DNA from: Fasciolopsis buskii
Taxonomy: Eukaryota > Platyhelminthes > Trematoda > Plagiorchiida > Fasciolidae
Reading direction: 5' to 3'
DNA: 64,000 nt
NCBI GenBank assembly: GCA_008360955.1
Contig: LUCM01010528.1
Location: forward strand, 1-64,000
In this document: positions 14,421 to 25,511 of the stretch, in pieces
Layout: every line of letters begins with the position of its first letter
Numbering within the stretch: the first letter of the stretch is position 1
The notes under the pieces: generated by a model
What the model was told of the DNA's origin: nothing
The model's input: only the letters and a program-made list of their open reading frames with translations
The model's database searches: none
Made by a program: the position numbers and the translations under genes

Positions 14421-15119
14421 TTTATTCATTATGCTGCAGACTGTATAGAGGGTACTTCATCATTTCCTTCAAGTTAGTGCAAGTTACTTTAAGGATAATG
14501 GACCACTGTTCATTTCTGACAAAAATCCGTCCCTGTGAGGGCAGACTATGAAACCAAAACCCTAGTACTGCGAAATGCGCCGAGTCAACATTCTTCTTGA
14601 GCATAACAGAACACACTGTGGGAAAATGTTTCATCCGCCAAATCTTCTTTGCAGCTTATGGCCAGTTTGGACGGAGTACACAGACTTTGCGGCCTGATGC
14701 TCTGCCTTCTGGGGACAATAGAACACGCAGCACTCAGAGCTACAGACACCAGCCAAAAAAGCACCAATCCGAACTCGCTAGTGGATGGAGGCCAAAATTT
14801 CGTCCTGTCCGCCAAGAACTTAGCTAAAATTACCCCAAGACCATTTTTCCGCTCGTCACATTTTCTCATCTCCGGCACTAACCGCTCTCCGGTATGCATT
14901 TCCTTCAGCATTGAGCCCTAATTTTTTTCCAGTTCAGCATTCTCCGGCGAATTTTCTCTAATCCTCCTGAACTGCCACTCACTAACTCATGAAAAGGGAG
15001 CTACGATTGCCAGCAGCAAAAACCTCTCTTGACATTATCCTGAAAACACTTCCCTAAGCGACCACCTCTCCATTTTGTCTTTTTTTGTGGCGGGTTGCGG
15101 TCCTAAACAAACTAATGCA
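14421..15119. other. spacer between two LINE pieces
   Basis: Frames of 76-108 codons overlap on opposite strands and carry no recognisable domain. The position between two LINE fragments of the same strand suggests decayed LINE sequence, but this cannot be shown. Confidence 0.3.
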
Positions 15120-17300
15120 TCACATTGTTTGGAAGTTGGTTTTCTACCTCAAGTAAAGCACATACAGCTGCCATTCTCCACCGTCCGCCGCTTGGTTCAA
15201 CTCATGGTACCCCCTGGCTCCAAACGCAACTTCCAAAGCGCTTAATCCACATAGGATGTATTTACTGTTCGACAAACTCGGATAAGTCCGATTTCTCTCG
15301 CCCCACCTTAGCTTTCCTCTATCTTTCTGGTCTCCCATCCGGCGTAAGATAGATGTAAGCGACTTCAATACCCAAAAAAATTTGTTGTTTCTGTTTGTTT
15401 ACCCCGCGAACCTTATTCGACTTTGTTCTCGAAACGCACGCTGAAGGATAGATCCAGCATGTCATCACGCCCACAAGGTTTCACAGTATGTTGGACCAAG
15501 TTTTAAACATAGCACTCCCAATGTTAAAGTTTCAGTACTAAAACCCTTCCCCGGGAGTGACCATATGATGCTCGTGTAGCATCCCTCTCCGCAGCAAACC
15601 TTCCTCAACCATGTGTACCCGCCATACTGTCTCATCCTACAGTTTGACGCTTTGGGACGAAATTCCTGACGATCTGTGAGCCCTTGATTGGTCCAGCTTC
15701 TTTTTATCGCCTGACCCGCATAATGCAGCAGACGACCTTTACAAAAAACGTTTTACCAATAAGCATCTATCCATTCCGATCGCTCAACATAAAGCCGAGA
15801 GGCATAGTGCGCTTCGTCAGCTACAGAGGAAAACTTCGAAGTCTCAGAAAATCTTCAATAAAACGGGATACCACCAACTTTTAATGCAAGCTAACCGCCT
15901 TCAACAAGAGTTTCTCACTGAGTCTGAACTAAGATTCAAAAGGCAAGGAATGCTAGCTCCTGGGTGGCCTTACCGGGTTCAGAAGACGTCCCATATTTTA
16001 GACTTAGTTCGCAATCCAAATCCTAGACCATTCCGAAATTCATCGTATTCACCAGCCCACGCATAGAGTAAGTATTTCTATTCCGCTCACAACAGTGGCG
16101 ATCCACCACATTCTAAAATCCACCCCGTGCTGACTTAGATCAGGTTGTCCTCCATTTCATTCGACGCTGGCATCATGATGGCGATAAAGTTAGCTGAGCC
16201 CCCCCAAAACCATGGCCCACTGGCATCCCCCATTTTGCAACAATGGTGTAGATGTTTCTCAGCTCCTTCTAAGTTTGTTCTCTCTCTCTCTCTCCATATA
16301 TCGTGCTAATTTACCATCGCAGTGGCAGATGCCCATTATTGTTCCACGGCGCCAAAACGTTTCTTTGCATCACAATGAGAAATTCTGTCCTATTAATCGC
16401 CCTCCAGTTCTACCCAAGATTTTGGAAAAGTTGGTAAATAAAAACTAGTAACCTTCTTCACTACTCACAATCTTATCAGCTCTTCCAGGCACGGCTTCCT
16501 GAGAGATTGATCCTGCATCGTCTGTCAACTTGACTGCTTGAACATAATTACTCAGAGTGCTGAGTCCCACCGGTCGATACACATAATCCTCATAGGCACG
16601 TCAAAATCTTTTGACTGCGTTTCTCACTCTCGACTCCGGACCAAAATTATAACGTATGGAAAAAGAAATCTGCTCTTTTCATGGTCGTCGTCCTGCCTTT
16701 TGGTCGCTTTCAAGTAGTCGATATAACCGGTTGTTTCCCAGCTGTGCGCTATTACTGCTGGAGTTATTGAATGAAGCATCCTAGGTCCTCTTCTATTTCT
16801 GCCATGTATCAGTGATGTTATTTAAGTTATTCGTCATGTCACAACAATCATGCTTGTATATAATATTGAAACAGTATACTCCTTTGAAGCCGATTCATTT
16901 AAATCCAACTTACCAATGAAGACCTAAAGACTCCCGACAACTGGTGTTCCAAGCGGCTTATGAGGTTCTGTGCTGAAAGGAATTCTCTAACAATGGATAA
17001 ATGCAATGCCTTCTTGGCTCCCCCTCCATAAATGGTATACTAATTTACACAACGATGCCATGTTTCTCGATTTGCGAGAGGCATGCGGAAAGCAAGATCA
17101 AATTTGCACACGGATGATGCAGAAGAAAAGTAAATAACGGAAATCAGAAAGGATATTAAGATATATACTACTTTGGATTACTCGGAAAGCACAATCAGAA
17201 GCAACAAAGTAATAAGCATTGCACAAGTATGCGAGACGAAATTTAAAACTGGGCACACTGCTTTGCGAGATTATTCAGCGTTTTCTTGACCTGTTCATGA
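15120..17300 (+). mobile_element. CR1/Jockey-like LINE, endonuclease and reverse transcriptase remnants
   Basis: The plus strand keeps the LINE domain order. At about 15,240-15,340 a GCIYCSTNSDKSD block resembles the endonuclease GCIYRAPNSD, followed shortly by VSDFNT (family: V.GDFN). A basic linker follows at 15,690-16,050. Reverse transcriptase blocks begin at about 16,310: SQWQMPIIVPRRQN, then INRPPVLPKILEKLV. At about 16,600 comes KSFDCVSHSRLRTK and at about 16,755-16,815 GVIE-stop-SILGPLLFLPC. Stops and shifts interrupt every domain. The bases after 17,130 resemble the tail of the same polymerase but with little confidence. Confidence 0.72.
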
Positions 17301-20188
17301 GCAACGGAGTGTAAGTCATTTCGTGTTTGAGTGCACTAACTGTGCGTGTCGCGGGCGCAGCGGTTAACAGGGGATCAATGGCGGATGCCGAGATATGTCC
17401 GGGGGCGCAGACTTCAAGAGCGTTACGTGATGGACACAGACAAGCCAATCTGGGACGAAGATCGGAGGCGATATGATAATTGCATGGAAATTAGTCAAAA
17501 ATAAGAAGAACATTGTGCAAGATGAATAAGGAATTCGCATTTAACAGCAATAAATGGCCGATAAACTGCTGAAGAAGGCGGAGGAATACTATCAAGTCTG
17601 CTCAACTATCTGGAGAACAGGACTTTATGAAACATTTTGCAGAGAAAGAAAATGTAACTCTGAGGACTGCCGATTTCATCCCTATGCAGCCGTCGGTCAA
17701 CTGGAGTGAGAGGTGCAGTGAAGGAAACGTTTTTGTAGGAAGTAGTTTCAAATTTACCAGTCGAGGATTTTTTCTATATGCTGTCATTTTTGTTGTTGCA
17801 GCCTTTGATCTTAGACGGCAGTGCGTGTGGGGAATTTGAAGAGGTACACAAGGCATTCCAGCGGCAGTGGTAACTGTGGTTTTGGCAACTGACGAAGATC
17901 GACTTGAGTAAGGGTATCTAAGGGTTGACTCGAATGGGCCAGTACTCGAGCGCCAGATCTGGATAGCAGCGTCCTAGCAGGAGAAAGAAGATAGTGGATT
18001 TGGAGTGGCTGTTACAGGGGCGGAACTGGTAACAGCGCTCATAGCCTGGATGCGGAATCTGAAACATATATCACACATTGTTAAAGATTTAGGGCTACAA
18101 CATTTCAACCACTTTAACTTCCATGAACAAGCCCACCACTAAACCTCCGCAGTTAAAAGGACCACCATAATGATCTCAAGGTTATTATGCACTGCAGATT
18201 GCGGGACTATCATCTTCAGTTACAAAGCTGGATCATCTCCCGCATGTTGCCCGATTACCTTCCCCATATGCGTAAATTTGATCCAACCGCAGTCGAGAAT
18301 GTTCGGTGGGGATTCACTAGAAATCACCAAAGCCTTCCATCCAACTTAAACTACAAGGTCAGATGCGAGCTGCTTGCTTCTGAACTAATATACTTTCGAC
18401 GAGTCAAACTAAACAGCGCATTCTTCTTTATTATTTGCGTTAATTATGCTCACTGTGCAAAAAGCATGGGGGTTCCCTGTATCCACTTGTATTAGATTAC
18501 ACTGTTTAAGTATACCCTTGACTGGACTGTCGATCAGCGCAAAAAATTCTTCACAAATGCTTGCACTAAACTATAGAAAACATTCCACGGTTCCCTGCGG
18601 TCGTGTCCAAATTTAGCCCAGTTCAAAGCCCATCTGGCAATGTTGCTAGATGTCCCGCTCTTATTTCACCTGGCACAAGATAACACTGGATTAGACGAGG
18701 CCTACGAACAAAGATTAGGATTCTAGTTTATGACGGATTCTTCACACACTCACCATTTGGAAGTCTCGGAATTCAGCTTCCCCCTTCGTTAATACACTTT
18801 CTTGAACGTTCAAACTATTAAGTTCGTTAGCCTCCTCTTCCGCCCATGGTGGATGTACCCTCGTTACCATTGGCATGGGTGACTGACGACTGAGCTGTAC
18901 ACTTTGTGGGTGGACCAAAATGTCAACGTACTATTTGATGGATCAATGCTCGCATCACTTTCCATGATTTTAAATACCTTCAACCTGTGTACACTTGCTT
19001 CTCATATCAGCTTATCTTCTCCACTGGCTTCGCGGGGTTGAATGAGCCGTTATGGGTAACTCAAAATCTCCAACTACCCCTAAAACTGCTGCCATAGCTC
19101 AGTTCCAGTTACCAAGTTTTAGGCAGCGAAGCATTACGTTTCAGGTCTGCTGTCACCGGTTTAATAATAACCATAACCCAAATCTGGCATCCAAACCAAA
19201 CTATTTCTCTCTCTTTCGTGTTTCAGATTCCGAACTAGACGCGCTGTCTTTCGTTCCGTCCCCAAAAGTACAACTCCAAATCTGCTAGCTTCTCAGCTAG
19301 GACCCTGGTAGTCGGAGCTGGCGCTAGAGTGCCATTCCGTCAAATCCAAACTGCGTTGTTCATCGTCTCGGATAAACCTACTCAGATGGACCTTTGCATT
19401 TGGGCAAAAACACGGTTAATATTGCCGCTGGAACGGCTAACGCGGCTCTTCGAATTACCCACCCGTGCTGGTGTCTATTATCAAAAGCTGCCTTAAAAAA
19501 TGACAGCGTAGGGCGTATTCATGGTTAGTGTATTTAAGAAATGTTCATATATACAAATTATCTTCTCCAACGCACTTTTCTGTCCAGCTTACCTCCAACC
19601 ACATATAAATGCTATTAGTATTCTTGGGAGTTTCTTATTCTCTGTGCCAGTGCTCCATGAAATATCCGTATTGTTTGAGATAAACTTGACAGTATTCCTC
19701 CACCTACACCAGCATTTTGTTGGCCCTTCTTTGTTAATAAACGCGATTATCTTATCCACTTTGCGCAGCATTCCGTCTGGTTTCGACTATTCTCATTCAA
19801 CTGTCATATTCCCACTGCTTCTGACCTCATATGGTCAACTTTTCTGTCCATTACGTAAAGGCTGTTATCGTCTGGGGCCTCTGGCCGTATTTCGATACCC
19901 GCTATTGAGCCACGGTAATGTTTTGTGCCGGCGATACACGTATGTAGTGCACTTAAACATGAAGTGACTTGTAGTTCATTGCTGGCAAACAATCCCAGGA
20001 AACACTGAAGTCTTGTAAAACGAGGTTTCCAGTTTTGATTTCTGACTGGTATTCTTGTGCTCTGCGCATTTCTTTGCAGAATTTGATTCTAATTTCCAAC
20101 ATAACCCCGGAATAACCCAAGGTTTCATTCATCCCTCTATTCCTTTTGATTTCTGTTATCTGCGTTTCCTCTGCATGATCCCAGTAGA
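17301..20188. other. 2.9 kb with no identifiable gene
   Basis: The longest frame (19,521-19,967) is hydrophobic, matches nothing I know and runs over a minus-strand frame. Because a LINE 3' end on the same strand closes the region at 20,253, most of it is probably LINE tail sequence. This is inference only. Confidence 0.35.
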
Positions 20189-20253
20189 AGCTTGATCTTG
20201 CATTGCACATGCCTCTGTTAAATCGAAAAATATATACTGTTGTTATTAATTTC
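20189..20253 (+). repeat. 3' end of a LINE, copy 3 of 3
   Basis: It contains CTTGATCTTGCATTGCACAT, then CGAAAAATATATACTG and TTGTTATTAA. It matches the copies at 1-74 and 11,371-11,452. The TTGTTATTA end is a LINE-style simple tail. Confidence 0.55.
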
Positions 20254-20559
20254 AAATGGCAGAACAATTCTTGCCTTTGCTCCTTCCCGTTTTGTCTCCT
20301 TGGTATGTTTTAGTATACAAACTTTTAGCTCCTGAGATTCTGCTTTTTCGGAAGCAATCTTGAAGTGCTTTTGAAGTCGGCACCCAAAGGCGCATGTGGA
20401 AACTCTGCAGCCAAAATGCGGGGGAGAATGGTACCATTGGATGCAAAAACTGGGCCATCGTTTCGGCTCATACTATCGGTCCTGTGATCCGAAGTGACAT
20501 GAAGTTCTCGTGTGATCTACTTGAAATTGAGGGAATGCCGGCGGCTGATGTAAGGGGAA

Positions 20560-21010
20560 CTTAGTTCCGGTGCTCACATCAGTCCACCCTGGCATCAGGT
20601 CACGATGGAGCGGACAACAAAAGGGAGGGACCTCGGAGTACTAGTGAGTGCACACTTCAAACCTAGTCTGATGAGTCCGGAAGCCGCGAAGATGACATGG
20701 TGAATGCTACAGGTCACCAGAACTGTAGTATCTAGGAGGCTCAAGCTAAGTCTGTCGCTACTGAGGGCGTTTGTCCGGCCGCACTTAGGGTATTGTGTCC
20801 AAGCAGGGGAACCGTATTGCTTAAATAATACAAAAATGCTGTAGCCCATTTAACGTGTTTTTGCATGCTGGTTTAGACAGTTGAGTTCCATGGGATATGG
20901 GTAGATACTAAAAGCATTGGGACTGTGTTCCCTGAAAGGCTGCGCGGAAAAAGGGTGCCTTAATAAAGGCTTTGAAGATCGTTAAGGGACTGGCTTAGGT
21001 GCAGGGTCAC
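20560..21010 (+). mobile_element. CR1-like LINE, C-terminal reverse transcriptase fragment
   Basis: TTKGRDLGVLVSAHFKPS near 20,610-20,670 matches the CR1 block ERDLGVLVS..LKPS. It is followed by LRAFVRPHLGYCVQAGEPY (family: FVRPHLEYCVQAW.PY) near 20,760-20,820. LIKALKIVKGLA, near 20,960-20,997, matches the family block LIKAFKIVKGL. Stops occur between and after the blocks. The polymerase core upstream is missing, so the copy is truncated as well as broken. Confidence 0.75.
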
Positions 21011-21576
21011 CGTGGAGCCTTATTCCAGACGAGGTAGAACTAATCACTGTGAGGTTGTCTGTGTTTGGGGAAGTCAGCACATGAGTCGTAGGGCTGCGGA
21101 GAATGGTGCAGGGGAATGCATACCAATTTCCCCCTTTAAATGTGATGAGAATGAGGGCCAGAATCGCATACAAGTTTGGCGATTCCACCATAGAAACTGA
21201 AGAGGGCTTCCATCATCTGCTGCAGAAGCATCGCATGACCCAAGAGGCTTTCGGCTCAATAATCTGGACGATCAGGCATCTCAGCATGAAGTCATGTAAT
21301 CTAATTGCAGCCGGAACTGGAACCAAACGAACTGCGTTACACCGCCGGGAGACAGTTTTTCCAGGGGGTTGGGGAGGCGCGTGATCCTGTGGTGCTGCTT
21401 AGTAAGTTAATCACGCCAACCTTCTCACTTAATGAGATTCGGATCAAATATTAATCCGTTTCGTAGATTGAAGAACCGGGAATTTGCACACCCTCGGCGG
21501 AACATTGTCCTGGTCTTGTACAAGTTGTATTTCCGAACTAGGAAAAGAAACACTCAAATGCGGGAAACGTAAAGCA
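21011..21576. other. no identifiable gene
   Basis: This is a continuation of decayed repeat sequence between the CR1 tail and the Gypsy-associated repeat. Nothing supportable is seen. Confidence 0.35.
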
Positions 21577-21770
21577 GATTGGCTTAACGCGGTTGTCGGA
21601 TTGCTTTTGGTTGTCTTACTCGGCCCTGTACAATGGCGAAACTGAGAACACAGACACTTGACCGGTAGAACGAAAAGGCAGTTGGGAGCCGTAGGAGGTT
21701 GAGTGCATGAGCAACCTGCAAACGACAACCGCGCTGGGCTGTCAACATCTGGTTAGATAAACGATACGGA
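21577..21770 (-). repeat. LTR-like repeat beyond the Gypsy 3' end, copy 1
   Basis: About 190 bases are shared with 37,915-38,125 in the same orientation, including GAGCAACCTGCAAA, CAACCGCGCTGGGC, and the GAGAAC..CAGA..CTTGACCGGT block. The other copy carries an extra block of about 28 bases near its middle. It lies about 650 bases past the end of the Gypsy pol (which reads on the minus strand), where a 3' LTR would be. A second LTR at the 5' side is not seen in the window, so calling it an LTR is inference. Confidence 0.5.
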
Positions 21771-22421
21771 AGAACAAACTCGTGTTCCGCTGCAGGGTAT
21801 CCTAAGAGACTGTCGAAGGACTTTGATTTAGATGTCTTGGCACTTTTAGACCGCACGAGGATGAAGAAAAATTGCCGCTTGGTAGGTCTGTGGGCGCTGG
21901 CTGTTGGGAGCTGACCTTGCGCCGGACACCCAAACGGAAAGTACTTGGGAGGTGAGTGCAGGTGTGATCCACCAGTCTAGCTACACACCTCTGCAGTCGA
22001 GGTACCCGTTCGACATGCGCCGGTTATCTGACCGCATCCCACACCCGCGGGTCTCGTCAGGAATATTCACGGGTGTCTAATCTTGGGGTTTCTCTGTCCT
22101 CTGGAGCGTGAATTATCTCGACGGCGAAGACGATGGCTTTCCTCCCGGAGACATTAGGGCTGCTCGATCCTAGGGTTCTCCTGAGAGAGGACAAAGCAGA
22201 AACTTGTGGAAAAGTTGCCTGTGGGCAGCGGTGAGTGTTCGACTTAGTGGTGGGCACCCAAACAGCGCTCACTGGTGCCTTTACCAGCGCAACATGGAGA
22301 TGACATGTCCTCCGTGGCATAAATTATCGCGACACATTTTTATTCTGGTACATACCGAGGTGCATTTTATAGATGGGATAGGGTTCAACAATGTGATTAG
22401 AAATCGGTGAAACTGGTTGTT
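21771..22421. other. probable 3' non-coding part of the Gypsy element
   Basis: This stretch lies between the Gypsy pol tail and the repeat shared with 38 kb. It contains no frame with a recognisable domain. Its position suggests LTR or 3' leader sequence. Confidence 0.3.
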
Positions 22422-22622
22422 TCACTTAGGGGCGTCAATGGCTGCTGTGTTCGGTACTTTCAGTGTGATGGGTTGCGCTGTACCTCTGTTCCCACCCGGA
22501 GTCTCCAGGGGCGGGGCTGGTAGCGGCTGTGCTCGATCGGGATGGTGAAACTCATGATTTGGAGGGAGTCCATCGCTTATTCTCCATTCCAACATAGCAG
22601 GTTTGATGCCATCGGCGGACAC
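22422..22622 (-). pseudogene. C-terminal tail of Gypsy pol
   Basis: The frame starts SADGIKPAMLEW, resembling the D.IKPA.LE motif that follows integrase in flatworm Gypsy elements, and continues with a proline-rich stretch (PLPAPPLETPGG). It lies on the same strand just beyond the integrase. The tail is less conserved than the enzymes, so this rests partly on position. Confidence 0.5.
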
Positions 22623-22966
22623 CGCACTGCGACGACCGGCAACCCCAAAATCAATATGTTAGGACTGCGTTTTATCACATGAATTGGACCGATGATTACA
22701 GTGGTGGTCAAACACCGTCAACACGAACGAAAACGGGCTGAAGTATCTAATGTTCTTGGGATTTACCCCGAAGATCGTTGCTCACGTGATGGACTGGCAT
22801 AAATGGGTCGCATATGTTGTACACGGTGCTTTGCATAGTCACAATAATTGATGTGTGTGAGCCTCGACGGCGCCCCTTATTCTCCGAAGAGGCGAACCGT
22901 ACAAGAAAACAGGTTCGTTCGGTGTGGTTCGTATTTCTTCAAAGGAGCTCCAAATGCTTAAAAAAG

Positions 22967-23480
22967 CTAACGGAAATATTTCGCTTCAAAACGGGTTGAT
23001 TGAAGCCCAGCGATCGGCTTTTGGCTGCCGATGAAGTCTTTCCACGAAACCATTATTTTGCGGGTAATGAGCAGTTGTCCTAACGTGTTCTCTCTCCAGT
23101 GTTGGGAGCAAATTTTGGAACGCCCCTTCAAAGCGAGTAGCTTGGTGGGTAGACACTTTAGAGAGCAATTACGTATACTATCCCAGCCGGTCAACAGAGC
23201 TTTTTCAGCCTCTTCTGCCGTGAGACAACAGATTGATGTGACCAGTGACCAGTGACTGAAGCGGTGAGTATGCAGACGTAGCCGCGATACAGCGGGAGAG
23301 GCTCTACGAGATCAACGTGTCTCGGGCTCTTGGAAATTGGCGAGTAGATCTTTGGTATGCCAATGAACTTTTATTCTTTGGTATGCCAATGAACTTTTAT
23401 TCTTTGGCACTTGAGACAGGCGCAAGACCACTAACGTACATCGCGCTTAACGTTGAACTGTACAAAACGCCTGGTCACTA
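22967..23480 (-). pseudogene. Gypsy integrase remnant
   Basis: On the minus strand SPRHVDLVEPLPLYRGYV (family: HVDLVGPLP.S.G) lies near 23,330-23,270. TAEEAEKALLTGWDS follows near 23,220-23,180, and the block VRTTAHYPQNNGFVERLHRQ ends the core near 23,080-23,010 (family: RTTAYHPQ.NG.VER.HRQ). The glutamate of the D,D-35-E triad is present. The expected TDRG.QFE is replaced by THQATRFE, so the second aspartate is lost. A perfect 26-base tandem duplication (23,351-23,402) further disrupts the N-terminal side. Confidence 0.82.
23351..23402. repeat. perfect tandem duplication, 2 x 26 bases
   Basis: The 26-base unit starting TTTGGTATGCCAATGAACTT occurs twice head to tail without a mismatch, followed by a five-base start of a third copy. 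It lies inside the decayed integrase, so it arose after the element lost function, or is an assembly artefact. Confidence 0.9.
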
Positions 23481-23590
23481 GCTTAACGGAAGCAGCCACA
23501 CCCGGATCGGTGAGATTGTGTAACGCAAGAAATTTGGGGTAACGGTGGCGATGTGATGCGTACAGCCGTTAAGCTTTATGGGCTACCCCG

Positions 23591-24016
23591 TCAAACTTGG
23601 TCGATGTCAGGGTTCATCGGCTGGGCCTGTGTCACTGCGCCGAGGTCGGTGCTAGGTGTCGGAGACAAAATAAGCTGTTGTATACGGGAAAGTGCATCAG
23701 CGACAGAGTTGTCTGCCCCAGAGACGTCGTACGTCCACGGTGAACTGTGAAACGAAATCTGAGTGGTGAATTTCGCGTGGTGAGCAACGGCCGGAGGCTT
23801 ACTGTAACACGTATACGCCAATGGCTTCCAAGGACCATCGGCGGGCTGTAGAAGTGCGACCTCGACTGTAGTGTCTGAGGCGTCGGTTATCAGAGATATG
23901 GATGTTGAAGTTTCGAGATGTGTGAGCACCACTAATTTGGTGATGGCGTCTTTAATGTAAGTAAACGTTTGTTCTGCGGCCTCAGAAACTGTGAACTTAA
24001 ATTTAACTCTTCGCAA
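23591..24016 (-). pseudogene. Gypsy RNase H remnant with internal deletion
   Basis: The frame is open for 141 codons. It starts with RRVKFKFTVSEAAEQTF (family: W...AFQ..K), then LITDASDTTVEVALLQ, which matches the RNase H block TDASD.AVGA.L.Q with the first catalytic aspartate kept, then WKPLAYTCYSKPP. It next jumps to DVSGADNSVADALSRI, the GADN.VADALSR end of the domain. Roughly the middle half of RNase H is missing, so the long open frame is a by-product of a clean in-frame deletion rather than a working gene. Confidence 0.85.
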
Positions 24017-24189
24017 GAGGTCTGTGAAGGGAGCAATGATTTCTGCGCAATAAGGAATGAACCGCGTAAATGTTCATACGAGAGAGGCACCGGGCAGTCC
24101 CGAATAGTGATGGCCTTGTCCAGCTATACCTAAGGCCGAGAAAATATGCCCCAAGAATGTGACGCTGGGCTTGCTCAGCCCACATTTCA

Positions 24190-24935
24190 AAGCATTAATC
24201 TTTATGCCATGTATTTAAGGCGATCGAAAAGATCGTGTAGTTGAGCTGAACGTCGCCGCTCCGAGTGGCGTAGAACTAGGATATCGTCCGGGTACACGTA
24301 CACGTTTTCCAAACCTCGAGTGACTTCGTGTATAAACCCTTGTAAGGTTTGAGGTGCGTTGCTAAGCCCAAATGGTGTCTTCACGAACCCGAACGTTTCA
24401 AAAGGCGTGGTCATCACCGTTTTTGGTATGTCGGTCTTCTCTACGGAGATCTGGTTTTAAGCCCGTACCAAACCTATGCGGCCGAAGACCCTAAAACCGA
24501 AAAACGCAGCGTTGAGTTCGTGTATATGGCGAATCGGATACGGTGATCATATTAGGTACTCTGCAGTCCGCGCAGTGCCGCCAGTCGCCGTTGGACTTGC
24601 GAATCCTAGGAGAAGAATAGGAAAAGCCAAAAGACTGTTGGAAGGGCGTTTGATGCCCAGTTCTAACACAAGGTCGAGTTCGGCACTGGTCAGGGGAAAC
24701 TTATCAGAAGCTAAGCGACAGGACGGACTAAAATTTGGGGTCATATGGTGGGCTGCGTTTGTGGTGACTTGGAGAAGTGGACCGATGTGTCGAAGCATGG
24801 TCGGGTAGGCGGAAATTAGTCAACTGTATGGCTGCTGGTCCGACGATTAGTCGGACGACGGTGCAATCTGATTCAAAACGGCACACGAACCGGTCACAGT
24901 TAGAGACGCTTCACTGTATGTTGTTTTCTTGCGCC
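24190..24935 (-). pseudogene. Gypsy reverse transcriptase remnant
   Basis: The N-terminal LELGIKRPSNSLLAFP and GDWRHCADCR blocks (family: LQLGIIRPS.SPWASP and GDWRPCGDYR) lie near 24,800-24,560. Next come IGLVRA-stop-NQISVEKTDI and PFETFGFVKTPFGLSNAPQT (family: PFGLFEF..MPFGLRNA.QT). The catalytic block at about 24,283-24,297 reads VYPDDILVL instead of Y-V/I-D-D: the aspartates remain but the residue before them is proline. In-frame stops interrupt it, so no active enzyme could be made. The fold and polymerising role are known for the family; inactivity is inferred from the breaks. Confidence 0.85.
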
Positions 24936-25099
24936 GAGAATCGACTAGCAGGTCGGAATGCCGGAGAGAGTCTATGCCGCCGTCTCTTCTGTCTCGAACC
25001 CAATATCTGCCTCTTCTGCCTACCCGTAGTATCCCCACTGATAACCCGCCCGATATTCGCAACGGTTCATTGTCAAATAGTGTCGTAGTTGGTTTTCAT

Positions 25100-25511
25100 T
25101 CTGTTAGCTCACATCTCAAGCCTCGTCAGCCTCTGAACCTCGGTTCCTTCAATGTGCGCATTTTAATGCAGGCTGGCCAACAGGCGTGTTTGGCTTTGAC
25201 AGTGGACTCACTTTCGGTTGATGTCGGCTGCGTGAGTGAAACACGAATTCGGGATTGGAGTAGAGTAATTGAGCTAACTTTGCCAAATGCCTCGTTAAGA
25301 TATTTCTTTCACACTTTAGGAGACGTAGTAGCTCAAGCTGTGGGTGTAGGAATAGTCCTGTGTGAGATGGAAACAGCCTTTCTAGACTGGATCCCAGTCA
25401 ACAGTCGCTTGTGTGCCATGAGACTGCAGGGATCAGTCGGCGTCCGAAAGGATAGTAGTGTTAAGCGTAGTTTATTTGTTATCTCAGCGTACGCTCCAAC
25501 AGACTGCAGCA
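25100..25511 (+). pseudogene. RTE endonuclease (AP-type), N-terminal part, cut by the gap
   Basis: The frame is open and contains LNLGSFNVRILMQAGQQ, the family start with the metal-binding asparagine (FNVRTL), then VDVGCVSETRIRD with the SETR block (catalytic glutamate). DWIPVNSRLCAMRL and LFVISAYAPTDCS (family: ..SAYAPT..) follow up to the gap. This is the best-preserved piece of any element here: no stop occurs between 25,100 and 25,511. The rest of the nuclease, with its DFN and SDH blocks, falls in unknown bases. Confidence 0.82.

Larger units (their letters stand above)
22422..24935 (-). mobile_element. Gypsy-type LTR retrotransposon pol (decayed)
   Basis: Read on the minus strand, the domains come in the Gypsy order: reverse transcriptase (about 24,930-24,190), RNase H (24,016-23,591), integrase (about 23,480-22,967) and a C-terminal proline-rich tail starting SADGIKPAMLEW (22,622-22,422). 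Protease and gag are not recognisable; on that side the element abuts a plus-strand RTE LINE near 24.9-25.1 kb. Stops, shifts and changed catalytic residues in each domain show that it is a fossil. Domains are listed separately. Confidence 0.85.

Noticed and set aside
19521..19967. 148-codon hydrophobic plus-strand frame
   Set aside because: No recognisable domain, no clear splice borders, and embedded just before a LINE 3' end. Probably chance in decayed LINE sequence.
24847..25062. Minus-strand frame with YWVRDRR...LLVDS as a possible Gypsy protease
   Set aside because: The DTG/DSG active site is not present, and the opposite strand carries a clear RTE endonuclease over part of the same bases.
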